Position numbers and translations under genes: made by a program. The notes under the pieces are model-generated. The model did no database searches, was not told the DNA's origin, and saw nothing but the letters and a program-made list of their open reading frames with translations. A stretch of DNA of 31,186 nucleotides from Akkermansiaceae bacterium UBA6138 (GTDB lineage Bacteria; Verrucomicrobiota; Verrucomicrobiia; Verrucomicrobiales; DEV007), in assembly GCA_002422425.1 (NCBI GenBank), contig DIVG01000045.1:1-31186 (forward strand), read 5' to 3'. Positions 1 through 7,122 of the stretch are shown in pieces. Every line of letters begins with the position of its first letter. The stretch's first letter is position 1.

Positions 1-53
1 CGCCGACAACGGTTTTGAAGACCGCGGAGCCCACCAGGCGCCCATCTCTCTCC
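1..53 (-). tRNA. selC: tRNA-Sec (UCA), 3' part cut off by window edge
   Basis: On the minus strand the 5' end is at 53. It begins with an eight-base acceptor strand GGAGAGAG (53-46), the length typical of bacterial tRNA-Sec, followed by a D arm containing CUGGUGGG. The anticodon arm pairs GCGGU (25-21) with ACCGU (13-9) around the seven-base loop CUUCAAA (20-14), the same loop as in E. coli selC, with UCA as anticodon (18-16). The GC-rich start of a variable arm runs off the edge at position 1, so the T arm and 3' acceptor strand are not visible. The 5' end lies 43 nt downstream of the stop of the cysteine desulfurase gene on the same strand, so co-transcription is possible. A tRNA reading UGA fits the UGA-containing gene at 2536-2844. 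The call rests on the anticodon arm and acceptor length; a suppressor-like tRNA is a remote alternative. Confidence 0.86.
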
Positions 54-96
54 ATTAGGGGGAGAGCTTCATGCCGTCAGGCGAAAAGGTCAATCC

Positions 97-1257
97 TCAT
101 GATGCGGCGCGAAGCCGTTTCACCACCTCGATGATCTTTCCGACCGCCTCATCGACCTCGGTTTCGGTGGTAAAAATCGAGAGAGACAGGCGCAGGCTGC
201 TGAAGGCCTGCTCGTCGCTGAAGCCCATCGCCTTTTGAACATGGCTGGGATTGCTCTTTCCCGTCATGCAGGCGCTGCCGGCGGAGCATTGCACCCCGAC
301 CGCATCGAGCGCAGGGAGGAGTTCTGCGGCGGTGCATCCGGCGAAGGAAAGGTGGGCGACATTTGCGGTGCGATGCTCCCGCGATCCATTGCACCTGACA
401 CTGTCCGCTCCCTCACCCAACCCTGTGAGGATCCCCCGCTCGAGTCGGTCACGAAGGCCGGCGACGCGCGCGAGTCCTCCACCCGACTGCTCGGACTCCA
501 TCAGCGCGGCTGCCGCTCCGAGCCCGACGATGTAGGGGACATTCTCCGTCCCGCTGCGTCGTCCCGATTCCTGTCCTCCGCCCCGAATCATGGGCTCGAG
601 CGGGCTCCCCCGCCGGATAAAAAGGGCACCGACTCCTTTGGGCGAGTGGAACTTGTGCCCGCTGATGGACAGGTAATCGATCGGGACCTCGTCGACCCGC
701 ACGGGAATCTTGCCGACCGCCTGAATCGCATCGCTGTGGAAAAACCATCCGGCTTTTTTCGCGATGTGACAGGCCTCGGCGACGGGCTGGATGACGCCGG
801 TCTCGTTGTTCGCCCACATCACCGAGGCAAATCCGGGACAGGTATCAACGACAGCGGCAGCGAAGGCGGCGAGATCAAGGCGTCCGTCCTCTCCCACTCC
901 CGCCTTCTCCACTTCGAATCCAACGGCCGCCATCGCCTCGACCGGACGGATCACGGCACTGTGCTCGATCGCGCTGATGACGACGCGGGAATGCGCGCGA
1001 CCGATCTCGCGGGCGAGAGACTTGATCACGGTGCTGTTCGCCTCGGTCCCGCTCCCCGTAAAGACAATCTCGTCGGGATGGGCGCCGATGAGCGAAGCGA
1101 CCTGCTCGCGGGCGGCCTCGACGGCGGCACGAACCTCACGCGCGGCAGCGTAGCTGCTCGAAGGATTATGCCAGTGCCCGGTAAGATAAGGCATCATCGC
1201 CTCGACCACCCGGGGGGGAATCTGAGTGGTGGCATTGGAGTCGAGGTAGATCGCCAT
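97..1257 (-). CDS. NifS/IscS-type cysteine desulfurase, possible selenium donor
   Basis: This is a PLP enzyme of the aminotransferase class V family that removes sulfur from cysteine as an enzyme-bound persulfide; family members can also release selenium from selenocysteine. The 386-residue protein opens with MAIYLDSNATT. It shows the catalytic His99 in the AIEHSAV segment, the PLP lysine Lys202 in SGHK, and Cys330 in CSAGSACMTG, followed by SHVQKAMG and LRLSLS. These place it among the group I NifS/IscS enzymes. The ATG at 1257 is preferred because homologues start at this motif; an upstream TTG at 1293 would add 12 atypical residues. It lies 37 nt downstream of selU and 43 nt upstream of tRNA-Sec on the same strand, so it may supply selenium or sulfur to selenophosphate and SelU chemistry. 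That role is inferred from position; it could equally be a general desulfurase for Fe-S clusters or tRNA thiolation. Confidence 0.92.
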   Translation of the reverse strand: MAIYLDSNATTQIPPRVVEAMMPYLTGHWHNPSSSYAAAREVRAAVEAAREQVASLIGAHPDEIVFTGSGTEANSTVIKSLAREIGRAHSRVVISAIEHSAVIRPVEAMAAVGFEVEKAGVGEDGRLDLAAFAAAVVDTCPGFASVMWANNETGVIQPVAEACHIAKKAGWFFHSDAIQAVGKIPVRVDEVPIDYLSISGHKFHSPKGVGALFIRRGSPLEPMIRGGGQESGRRSGTENVPYIVGLGAAAALMESEQSGGGLARVAGLRDRLERGILTGLGEGADSVRCNGSREHRTANVAHLSFAGCTAAELLPALDAVGVQCSAGSACMTGKSNPSHVQKAMGFSDEQAFSSLRLSLSIFTTETEVDEAVGKIIEVVKRLRAAS

Positions 1258-1294
1258 GCGGAGTCTCAAAAAGGGTGAAAAGAAAAATGACAAG

Positions 1295-2377
1295 TCACCG
1301 GCTCGTCACCGCCTGGCCGATTTCAGCGGCGCGCGCCGCCAGCATTGCGGCGCAGGCAGCGACGGTGGCTTCGTCGTGGGACGGGAGTTCGAGGGTGCAG
1401 GAAGGTTTTTCAAAATAACCACTTCCGCCAACCGAGTAACGTCTATCATAATGCTCGGCAAGGAGTCGTGTCACAAGTGTCTCCCAGTCGCCGCTCTCCG
1501 CGAGCGACTTCCACTCGCTTAGCACCGGCGCGGAGTGGAATCCCCTGAGCCGGTCTATCGTGTTCCGCACCCGCTCCAGGTCCGAGACCCACTTGGCGTA
1601 GTCGTCGGTGAGATAAGCGGCCCGCGCCGCAAGGGGCGACGAGATCTCGATGACCGGAGCGTTTTTCATCCGCTGCCAGAGCGAATTGGGGAGATTGAGT
1701 CGGCCTATCTTCGCGCTCTCGGCTTCGAGAAAAACGGGACGCGAGGAGTCAAAACGGGAAAGCTGATCGTAAAGGAGCGACTCGAAGCGTTTCTGCGGCG
1801 GCTGGGGACTCTCGCGGTCCCCGCCGAAGACGGACCCTTTGTGACAGGCGAGTCCCTCGAGATCGAGGACCTGCTCACCGGACCGGGCGAGCGATTTCAG
1901 GATGAGTGTTTTCCCCGCTCCGGTGAATCCGTTGAGAATGACGAAACTCGACTCCCCCGCCCCGCGTCGTATCGTCTCGATGACATGACCGCGGTAGCTG
2001 CGGTAGCCACCCTCAATAACCGAAGTGGACCATCCGATGTCGGTGAGCACAGTCGCGAGACTGCCCGAACGCTGTCCGCCGCGCCAGCAGTAGACGAGCG
2101 GACGATAATCCTTCCCTTTGGAGAGGAAGTGCGACTCGAGATGAGCCGAGATATTTTTCGCGACGAGGGCCGCCCCGATTTTGCGAGCGTCGAAGGCCGA
2201 GACCTGCTTGTAGATCGTGCCGACGCGGACCCGCTCCTCGTCATTGAGAACGGGAAGATTGATCGCTCCGGTGAGGTGATCCTCGCAGAACTCCACCGGC
2301 GCGCGCACGTCGATGATCTCGTGAAAAGGAGATCCGACTGGGAGAGGGAAATGGATTCTTTCGATGAGCCGACTCAT
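1295..2377 (-). CDS. selU: tRNA 2-selenouridine synthase (MnmH/SelU)
   Basis: The enzyme replaces sulfur in 2-thiouridine at the wobble position of certain tRNAs with selenium, via a geranylated intermediate, using selenophosphate. The 360-residue protein has the usual two parts. An N-terminal rhodanese domain (about 10-135) carries the active Cys97 in VYCWRGGQRSGS. A P-loop domain follows with GFTGAGKT at 150-157 and the family motif LEGLACHKGSVFG near 172-184. Both are intact and the length is normal. The gene is first in a minus-strand run with the cysteine desulfurase and tRNA-Sec, and is transcribed away from the UGA-containing gene at 2536, with 158 bases between the starts. Its presence implies that the cell makes selenophosphate, so a selD gene is expected elsewhere. 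Confidence 0.96.
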   Translation of the reverse strand: MSRLIERIHFPLPVGSPFHEIIDVRAPVEFCEDHLTGAINLPVLNDEERVRVGTIYKQVSAFDARKIGAALVAKNISAHLESHFLSKGKDYRPLVYCWRGGQRSGSLATVLTDIGWSTSVIEGGYRSYRGHVIETIRRGAGESSFVILNGFTGAGKTLILKSLARSGEQVLDLEGLACHKGSVFGGDRESPQPPQKRFESLLYDQLSRFDSSRPVFLEAESAKIGRLNLPNSLWQRMKNAPVIEISSPLAARAAYLTDDYAKWVSDLERVRNTIDRLRGFHSAPVLSEWKSLAESGDWETLVTRLLAEHYDRRYSVGGSGYFEKPSCTLELPSHDEATVAACAAMLAARAAEIGQAVTSR

Positions 2378-2458
2378 GTCTCTAATCTCGACTCACCCCG
2401 CGCCGGGGGGAGTAAGAGCACCTGCCTTACATGGATGAGGGGACGGAAATGCGCAATG

Positions 2459-2471
2459 ATTTGTCACAAAT
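2459..2471. promoter_or_regulatory. Perfect palindrome ATTTGTCACAAAT, candidate operator
   Basis: Two six-base arms, ATTTGT and ACAAAT, flank a central C in the divergent region between selU and the selenoprotein gene. On the plus strand the palindrome overlaps a possible -35 element, TTGTCA (2461-2466). A weak -10 candidate, TATTAG (2486-2491), follows after 19 bases. A symmetric site placed between two selenium-related genes could bind a regulator acting on one or both. No regulator is identified in the window and the match may be chance. Confidence 0.35.
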
Positions 2472-2499
2472 CCTTTCGAAAAACGTATTAGGTTAGGTT

Positions 2500-2521
2500 G
2501 GCGGTCCTTTTTCGGGCCGCC
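2500..2521 (+). promoter_or_regulatory. 5' leader hairpin upstream of the selenoprotein gene
   Basis: GGCGGTCC (2500-2507) pairs with GGGCCGCC (2514-2521), including one G-U pair, around the loop TTTTTC. The hairpin ends 14 nt before the ATG at 2536. It is followed by TTCTCTCT and an A-run, not a T-run, so it is not a standard terminator. No clear Shine-Dalgarno sequence lies between it and the start. It may stabilise the messenger or shape translation initiation; its function is unknown. Confidence 0.45.
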
Positions 2522-2535
2522 TTCTCTCTAAAAAA

Positions 2536-2844
2536 ATGAAAAAACTAATTCTATCCATGACCGTGGCCGTCATGGCCTTCGCGACATCCGCGATGGCCGA
2601 CGTGACCTATGTTGCCGGGATGACCGGTGTAACGTGAGGAGGCTGCAAAAGAGACGTCAGTTCGGCGTTCGGCAGCCTCAAGGGCTTCAAATCCATTACT
2701 ATTGAGAATGGTGAGGAAGCGGATACTCAGCTTGTAACGGTTTCCTTCGAAGAAGGCGCTGTGGTCACCAAGGAGGCGGCAGTCGCCTCACTCGGGGACA
2801 AGGCTGGGAAGTATGTTGTCAAAACCTGGGAAGCCAAGAAGTAA
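2536..2844 (+). CDS. Exported MerP/HMA-like selenoprotein with UGA-encoded Sec34
   Basis: The gene reads from ATG 2536 to TAA 2842-2844 with one internal stop, TGA at 2635-2637 (codon 34). Read as selenocysteine, it gives a 102-residue protein. A signal peptide (MKKLILSMTVAVMAFATSAMA) is predicted to be cut after Ala21. The mature part begins DVTYVAGMT-GVT-Sec-GGC-KRDV and continues into a beta-alpha-beta sequence like MerP/heavy-metal-associated domains, ending VVKTWEAKK. Sec34 replaces the first Cys of the CxxC metal or redox pair; Cys37 is the second. A SECIS-like hairpin follows the UGA, tRNA-Sec and selU are within 2.6 kb, the frame is otherwise open, and a strong terminator follows. Together these argue against a pseudogene. 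The role is uncertain: binding of mercury or another soft metal, or periplasmic thiol/selenol redox. The product is likely periplasmic and expressed on its own from the divergent region. Standard gene callers would truncate or omit it. Confidence 0.88.
2635..2679 (+). promoter_or_regulatory. Bacterial SECIS element with its UGA codon
   Basis: One base after the UGA (2635-2637), GAGGCTGC (2639-2646) pairs perfectly with GCAGCCTC (2672-2679). Within it, GACGUC (2653-2658) pairs with GGCGUU (2664-2669), including G-U pairs. This closes the five-base apical loop AGUUC (2659-2663), with an internal loop between the two helices. The loop has G at its second position followed by U, as in the SelB-binding loop of E. 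coli fdhF. It starts 21 nt after the UGA, inside the roughly 16-37 nt window known for bacterial SECIS elements. The structure lies within coding sequence, as it must in bacteria. Confidence 0.85.
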
Positions 2845-2848
2845 GGGT

Positions 2849-2870
2849 CCGCCCCGATTCTGATCGGCGG
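2849..2870 (+). other. Small hairpin after the selenoprotein stop
   Basis: CCG-CC-CCGAT (2849-2858) can pair with ATCGG-CGG (2863-2870) around TCTG, with a two-base CC bulge. It begins four bases after the TAA and precedes the main terminator. It may protect the 3' end of the messenger. No T-run follows, so it is not a terminator by itself. Confidence 0.35.
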
Positions 2871-2906
2871 CACCCGGTGTTTCCCGATCATTTTCCCGAA
2901 ATTTTG

Positions 2907-2942
2907 AGCCCCGCTGCTTCGGCAGCGGGGCTCATTTTTTTA
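2907..2942 (+). terminator. Strong intrinsic terminator after the selenoprotein gene
   Basis: A perfect 12-bp stem, GAGCCCCGCTGC (2907-2918) with GCAGCGGGGCTC (2923-2934), closes a TTCG tetraloop and is followed by A and seven T (2936-2942). It separates the selenoprotein gene from the envelope operon that starts at 3026. Confidence 0.95.
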
Positions 2943-3025
2943 CCGGCCCGCCCCCATTCTTCCGGAGAGGGACTGAATTGGGCAGTGGCGGAAAACGACT
3001 GACTGTGGTTAACTGCAGACAGGTA

Positions 3026-6000
3026 ATGGGCGAGACAAAAAAAGGACACCAGCCCGGGCAGCCGTCGAGCCACGACCTGCCCCTCCCGCCGCGTCTTCGT
3101 GAAAAGCTGGAGCACTTCCGCGAACGCCTCTGGTCGGTCAAGATCGCCGAAGGGGCCCTTGCCGGAGTTACCGGATTGAGCTGCTCCTATCTCCTCGTGT
3201 TTTCGCTTGACCGCCTCATCGATACACCGGTCTGGTTGCGGGTCAGCCTGATGCTCGGCGGCTTCGCGATCCCCGCGCTGGGAATCCCCCTGCTCTGGCA
3301 CCGCTGGGTCTGGCGGCAGCGCTCGCTGAACGAAGCGGCGCGTTTTCTGAAACGCCGTTTCCCGCGGCTCGGGGACGAGCTCCTCGGAATCATCGAACTC
3401 GCCCATCATCATCCCGGCGACAGTGTCGTCCTCGTCGAAGCGGCGATGCGCCAGGTCGATGAGCGGGTCGGGGCGGAAGATTTCTCGAAGGCGGTTCCGG
3501 CGGGCGGTTATAGGCGCCGCCTCGGCGCAGCACTGAGCTTCCTTGCTGTCGCGGGGCTGCTCCTCGCCCTCGTCACCAACGCCGCTCAGAGTTCGCTTAC
3601 CCGCTGGATCACCCCGTGGAAAGAGACCGTTCGTTATACTTTCGCCCGACTTGAGCCTCTCCCCGGTAAGCTCGTCGTACCGTATGCCGAACCCTTTTCC
3701 CTCGCACCTGCCCTCAGGGTTGGAACGGAGTGGAGGCCCGAAACGGCCACGGTCCTTTTGCCCGGGAAAACCAAACTCTCGTCGTCACTCGATGACGGCA
3801 GATACGATTTCAAAATCCCCCCGCAGAAAGAAAACGGGGCCCTCGCCCTGCGCGTCGGAGACGCCCGGGAGAAGATCATTTTAGAGCCCCTGACCCGTCC
3901 GGAACTCACCTCGCTTGAGGCGATGATCCGGCTGCCTGACTACCTGCGCTACACAGAGGATCACGTGGTAACCGTCCGCGGAGGAACTCTCGCGGTGGTG
4001 GAAGGAGCGACCGCGACGATACGCGGGACGATCTCCCGCGCCCTCGCCGGAGCGAGCATCGATGGTGAAGCGATCAGGGTGAATCAAGAAGTGTTTTCGA
4101 CCCCTCCATTTCCCGTTCCCGAAGCGATCACTCCTCGTTTCAGCTGGATTGATATTCACGGACTGGAGTCGAAGTCACCCCTCACACTGAAGATCAAGCC
4201 CGTTGCTGACGAAGCCCCGAAACTCTTTGCGAACCAGGTCGGCACCAAACAAGTCTACCTCGAGGACGAGGTCTTGAGCTTTGACATCTCGGCAAGTGAC
4301 GATTTCGGACTCCGCGAAGTGGGCCTGGAATGGCGGGCGACAGAGCGCGAGGCTTCGGTCCCCGCCGCAACCTTCGGGGAGAAGCCGGTGGCGGCCGGGG
4401 GTCCCGAAAAGGTCAGCGTGCAGACCCGAGGCACCTTCTCCGCGAAGCGGGAGGGTGTCGCCCCGCAAACGCTACAGGTGAGGGCATTCGCCACCGACTT
4501 CCTTCCCAACCGCGCGCGCTCCTACTCGCCAGCCTTTGTCGTCCGCATTCTCAGTGCCCCGGACCACGCCAAATGGCTCACCGAAGAATTTTCGAAATGG
4601 TTCCGCAGCGCCCGCGAGGTCTACGAGCGCGAGCAGCAACTGCACGAAGGCAACCTCGCCCTCCGCGAACTCAGTCCGGCGGAGCTTGACTCGCCGGATA
4701 AGCGTCGACGTCTGCAGGGACAGGCCGCTGCCGAATCTGCCAACTCGCGCCGCCTCGACACGCTCACACAGGCGGGTCGCGGCCTCGTCGAAGAAGCGAC
4801 AAAAAATACCGAATTCGACGCCGCGCGCCTCGATTCGTGGGCTTCAAAGATGAAATCCCTCGATCAAATCGCGAGGGAGCGCATGCCCGCCGTCGCAGAC
4901 CTCCTCCAACAGGCCTCACTTGCGCCGGGCGGACTGTTGCCAACGAACACTGACGAAGGGGGAGAAAAGCCCTCACCCGCTTCGACCACTCCGGTAGAAA
5001 GAAAGGTCACCGAAGCCATCTCACGGCAAAAAGAACTCCTCGCCGAATTCGCCCGAGTCACCGACGAGCTGGAGGAGATCCTTTCCAGCCTTGAGGCGAG
5101 CACCTTTGTCAAACGCCTTAAAGCTGCCGCGCTCAGACAAACCGAGATTGCCGGGTCACTCAATGACACTCTCGACAACGGCTTCGGTCTTTCCAAGCAT
5201 CGAGTTGAGCAGCGGCTTCGCACCGTCGCGGAAGAGACCGCTCAGGCTGAGGATGACCAAAGCCGCTTCGTCTATCATATCCAGACTGATCTGGAGGCCT
5301 ACTTCCAGCGCAAGCAGGACATCATTTACAAAAACGTCCTCGATCAGATGAAGGAAAGCTCCGTCGTTTCCGGTATCAGAACAGTGGGCCGGGAATCCCT
5401 CGCAAACCTGAGCGGACGCTCCATCGCCGCCGCCGAGTTTTGGGCTGACACTCTGGACCGCTGGGCCGAAGAGCTTGTTGCCGCGGCTTCCGGCGAGCAA
5501 GCCCCCCCGGGGGAGCAAGGCGACACCAAAAGCCTGCCTCCTGAACTCGTCCTCCGCCTCATGAGGGCGCTCCACGACCAAATGCAGTTGCGCGACGAGA
5601 CTCGCGAAATGGAAAATACCCGTCCCGTTTTCGCTCCGGATGTCTACGCCTCAAAAGTGCGACCACTCGAAATGGCCCAGACAGACATTCGCGAAGGCAT
5701 TGACGAAGTTGTCCTCGATATCGAGGCCCTCCCGCAGGCGGCAGAACACTTCGATCGCGAAAGGCAGCTGCTCCTGGCGGTCTCGGACATCATGCGCCAG
5801 GCCCATGCCGTCCTTGCCCGCCCCGATACCGGAACCGAGGCGATCGCGGCGCAGACCGAGGCGATTGAACTGCTCCTCCAGTCCAAGCGAAACCAGTCCG
5901 GGGGAGGAGGAGGTTCCCCGAGCAGCAGCGGCGGCAACTCATCCTCATCGGGGGGAGGTTCTCACCTAAGTGACATCGGTCCCTCGGGAAATGCCACTTT

Positions 6001-6118
6001 TTCCCGTGACGAAAGCGGGGGCGGAACCGAACAGAGCACCGGCAAATCCGGTCGTGAACTCCCCGAAGAGTTTCGCCGCGGACTCGACACCTATTTTAAT
6101 CAACTGGAATCCAACTAG
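3026..6118 (+). CDS. DUF4175-like large membrane protein
   Basis: The 1030-residue protein has an N-terminal soluble stretch, two adjacent membrane helices (about 40-61 and 70-91), a third helix at about 165-185, and then a very long region outside the membrane. That region begins with the KETVRYTFA/EPLPGKLVVPY segment and beta-rich stretches, followed by long charged helical segments likely to form coiled coils. Near the C-terminus is a Gly/Ser-rich linker (SGGGGGSPSSSGG). Architecture and early motifs resemble DUF4175-type proteins; the biochemical function is unknown. ATG 3026 is chosen because AGG lies just upstream and a TTG at 2978 would overlap the region next to the terminator. It is the first of four genes spaced 9, 2 and 4 nt apart, all membrane or exported, so it probably anchors an envelope complex. 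The family assignment is from memory of the architecture and is moderate. Confidence 0.75.
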   Translation: MGETKKGHQPGQPSSHDLPLPPRLREKLEHFRERLWSVKIAEGALAGVTGLSCSYLLVFSLDRLIDTPVWLRVSLMLGGFAIPALGIPLLWHRWVWRQRSLNEAARFLKRRFPRLGDELLGIIELAHHHPGDSVVLVEAAMRQVDERVGAEDFSKAVPAGGYRRRLGAALSFLAVAGLLLALVTNAAQSSLTRWITPWKETVRYTFARLEPLPGKLVVPYAEPFSLAPALRVGTEWRPETATVLLPGKTKLSSSLDDGRYDFKIPPQKENGALALRVGDAREKIILEPLTRPELTSLEAMIRLPDYLRYTEDHVVTVRGGTLAVVEGATATIRGTISRALAGASIDGEAIRVNQEVFSTPPFPVPEAITPRFSWIDIHGLESKSPLTLKIKPVADEAPKLFANQVGTKQVYLEDEVLSFDISASDDFGLREVGLEWRATEREASVPAATFGEKPVAAGGPEKVSVQTRGTFSAKREGVAPQTLQVRAFATDFLPNRARSYSPAFVVRILSAPDHAKWLTEEFSKWFRSAREVYEREQQLHEGNLALRELSPAELDSPDKRRRLQGQAAAESANSRRLDTLTQAGRGLVEEATKNTEFDAARLDSWASKMKSLDQIARERMPAVADLLQQASLAPGGLLPTNTDEGGEKPSPASTTPVERKVTEAISRQKELLAEFARVTDELEEILSSLEASTFVKRLKAAALRQTEIAGSLNDTLDNGFGLSKHRVEQRLRTVAEETAQAEDDQSRFVYHIQTDLEAYFQRKQDIIYKNVLDQMKESSVVSGIRTVGRESLANLSGRSIAAAEFWADTLDRWAEELVAAASGEQAPPGEQGDTKSLPPELVLRLMRALHDQMQLRDETREMENTRPVFAPDVYASKVRPLEMAQTDIREGIDEVVLDIEALPQAAEHFDRERQLLLAVSDIMRQAHAVLARPDTGTEAIAAQTEAIELLLQSKRNQSGGGGGSPSSSGGNSSSSGGGSHLSDIGPSGNATFSRDESGGGTEQSTGKSGRELPEEFRRGLDTYFNQLESN

Positions 6119-6127
6119 GCAATCGGT

Positions 6128-7120
6128 ATGAGCCCCGTAAAGCATTCAACTTTCCCCCTGTTTTCATCTATCCTCATCGCGGGCCTGACACTCCTCCTGC
6201 CCGACCTCCCCGCGCAGGAGGGCGATGAAGAGCCCGATCCCTTTACGGTGATCGGCGAAAAGCCCGGGGATCCCGCCGGAAAACCGGCCGAGCCCGCTCC
6301 TTCAAAATCACCCGCGCCTCTGAGCGCCCAAATCTCGCAGCATATCCGGAAGCTGGCGGAAGCCGAGCGGGAAAAACGGTTCACCTTCATGAAAGTCGTC
6401 ATCGATGATATCGCCCGCCTTTGTCGTCTCGATGACGGTCAGCGGGAAAAGCTCGAACTCGCCGCCAGGGGGGCGTCCGAGCGCTCCATGAAAGAGTGGC
6501 ACGAACAGGCCGAGCGCTATTTTCGCACCCGTCTCGAAAGCAGTGGGGGTGATGCCGCGAAAGAGATGCTCGAGGGAATGGGCAGCGTTAACTTCGGCGG
6601 AAACCGGTCCGAAGAAGAAGGCGAATCGCTCGCTCTCTGGAAAGACTCCCTCGGGGTCGTCCTCACGAACGAGCAGGTGGCCCGCTACGAGACCGTCCTG
6701 GCCCAAAGGCGACTCGATCGGATCGATGCCTTTGCCCGCATGTCACTCTCGACGATTGACGGGCATCTTCGCCTCACTCCCGAGCAAAAGTCGAAAATGG
6801 CCGAACTGGTCCACACCGCGGCGGCCACCTACCTCGACGACGTGCAGACCTACTGGGGGGACTATTTTGAGAGGGGCATGCTCATGTCCCTTGCCAACGC
6901 CGCCGAAGAAGAACAGCTTCGCGCCTTCCTCACAGACCCTCAATTCGAGCGACTTCGCGAGGCCACCTCCAACTTCGATCATTTCTGGGATCAGAAGCGG
7001 CGCCTCAAACGGGCCAAGGAAAAAGCCGCCGAACGGCGCAAGACCCGGCAAGAGGAAGAGGAATACAAGGAAAAGGAAGCAGAACCCGCCGTCGGCGAAA
7101 AGACCGTAACAACCGAGTAA
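6128..7120 (+). CDS. Exported charged helical protein of unknown function
   Basis: The 330-residue product begins with a signal peptide ending near LPAQ-EGDEE (about residue 30). A Pro/Ala-rich linker follows, then a mostly helical, highly charged body. The C-terminal 45 residues are almost all Lys, Arg and Glu (RRLKRAKEKAAERRKTRQ), suggesting a coiled coil or long single helix. No catalytic motif is recognised. It starts 9 nt after the DUF4175-like gene and ends 2 nt before the next, so the genes are probably co-expressed and translationally coupled. It could be a periplasmic partner of the large membrane protein; that is inferred from position only. Confidence 0.8.
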   Translation: MSPVKHSTFPLFSSILIAGLTLLLPDLPAQEGDEEPDPFTVIGEKPGDPAGKPAEPAPSKSPAPLSAQISQHIRKLAEAEREKRFTFMKVVIDDIARLCRLDDGQREKLELAARGASERSMKEWHEQAERYFRTRLESSGGDAAKEMLEGMGSVNFGGNRSEEEGESLALWKDSLGVVLTNEQVARYETVLAQRRLDRIDAFARMSLSTIDGHLRLTPEQKSKMAELVHTAAATYLDDVQTYWGDYFERGMLMSLANAAEEEQLRAFLTDPQFERLREATSNFDHFWDQKRRLKRAKEKAAERRKTRQEEEEYKEKEAEPAVGEKTVTTE

Positions 7121-7122
7121 TT

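Noticed and set aside
235..2491. Plus-strand open frames opposite the desulfurase and selU
   Set aside because: They lie on the opposite strand of two clear enzymes and show no protein family features.
2635..2637. The in-frame TGA as a sign of a pseudogene or sequencing error
   Set aside because: The frame is open on both sides and the CxxC position is exactly the recoded one. A SECIS-like hairpin follows, and tRNA-Sec and selU are close. Decay would not place these together.
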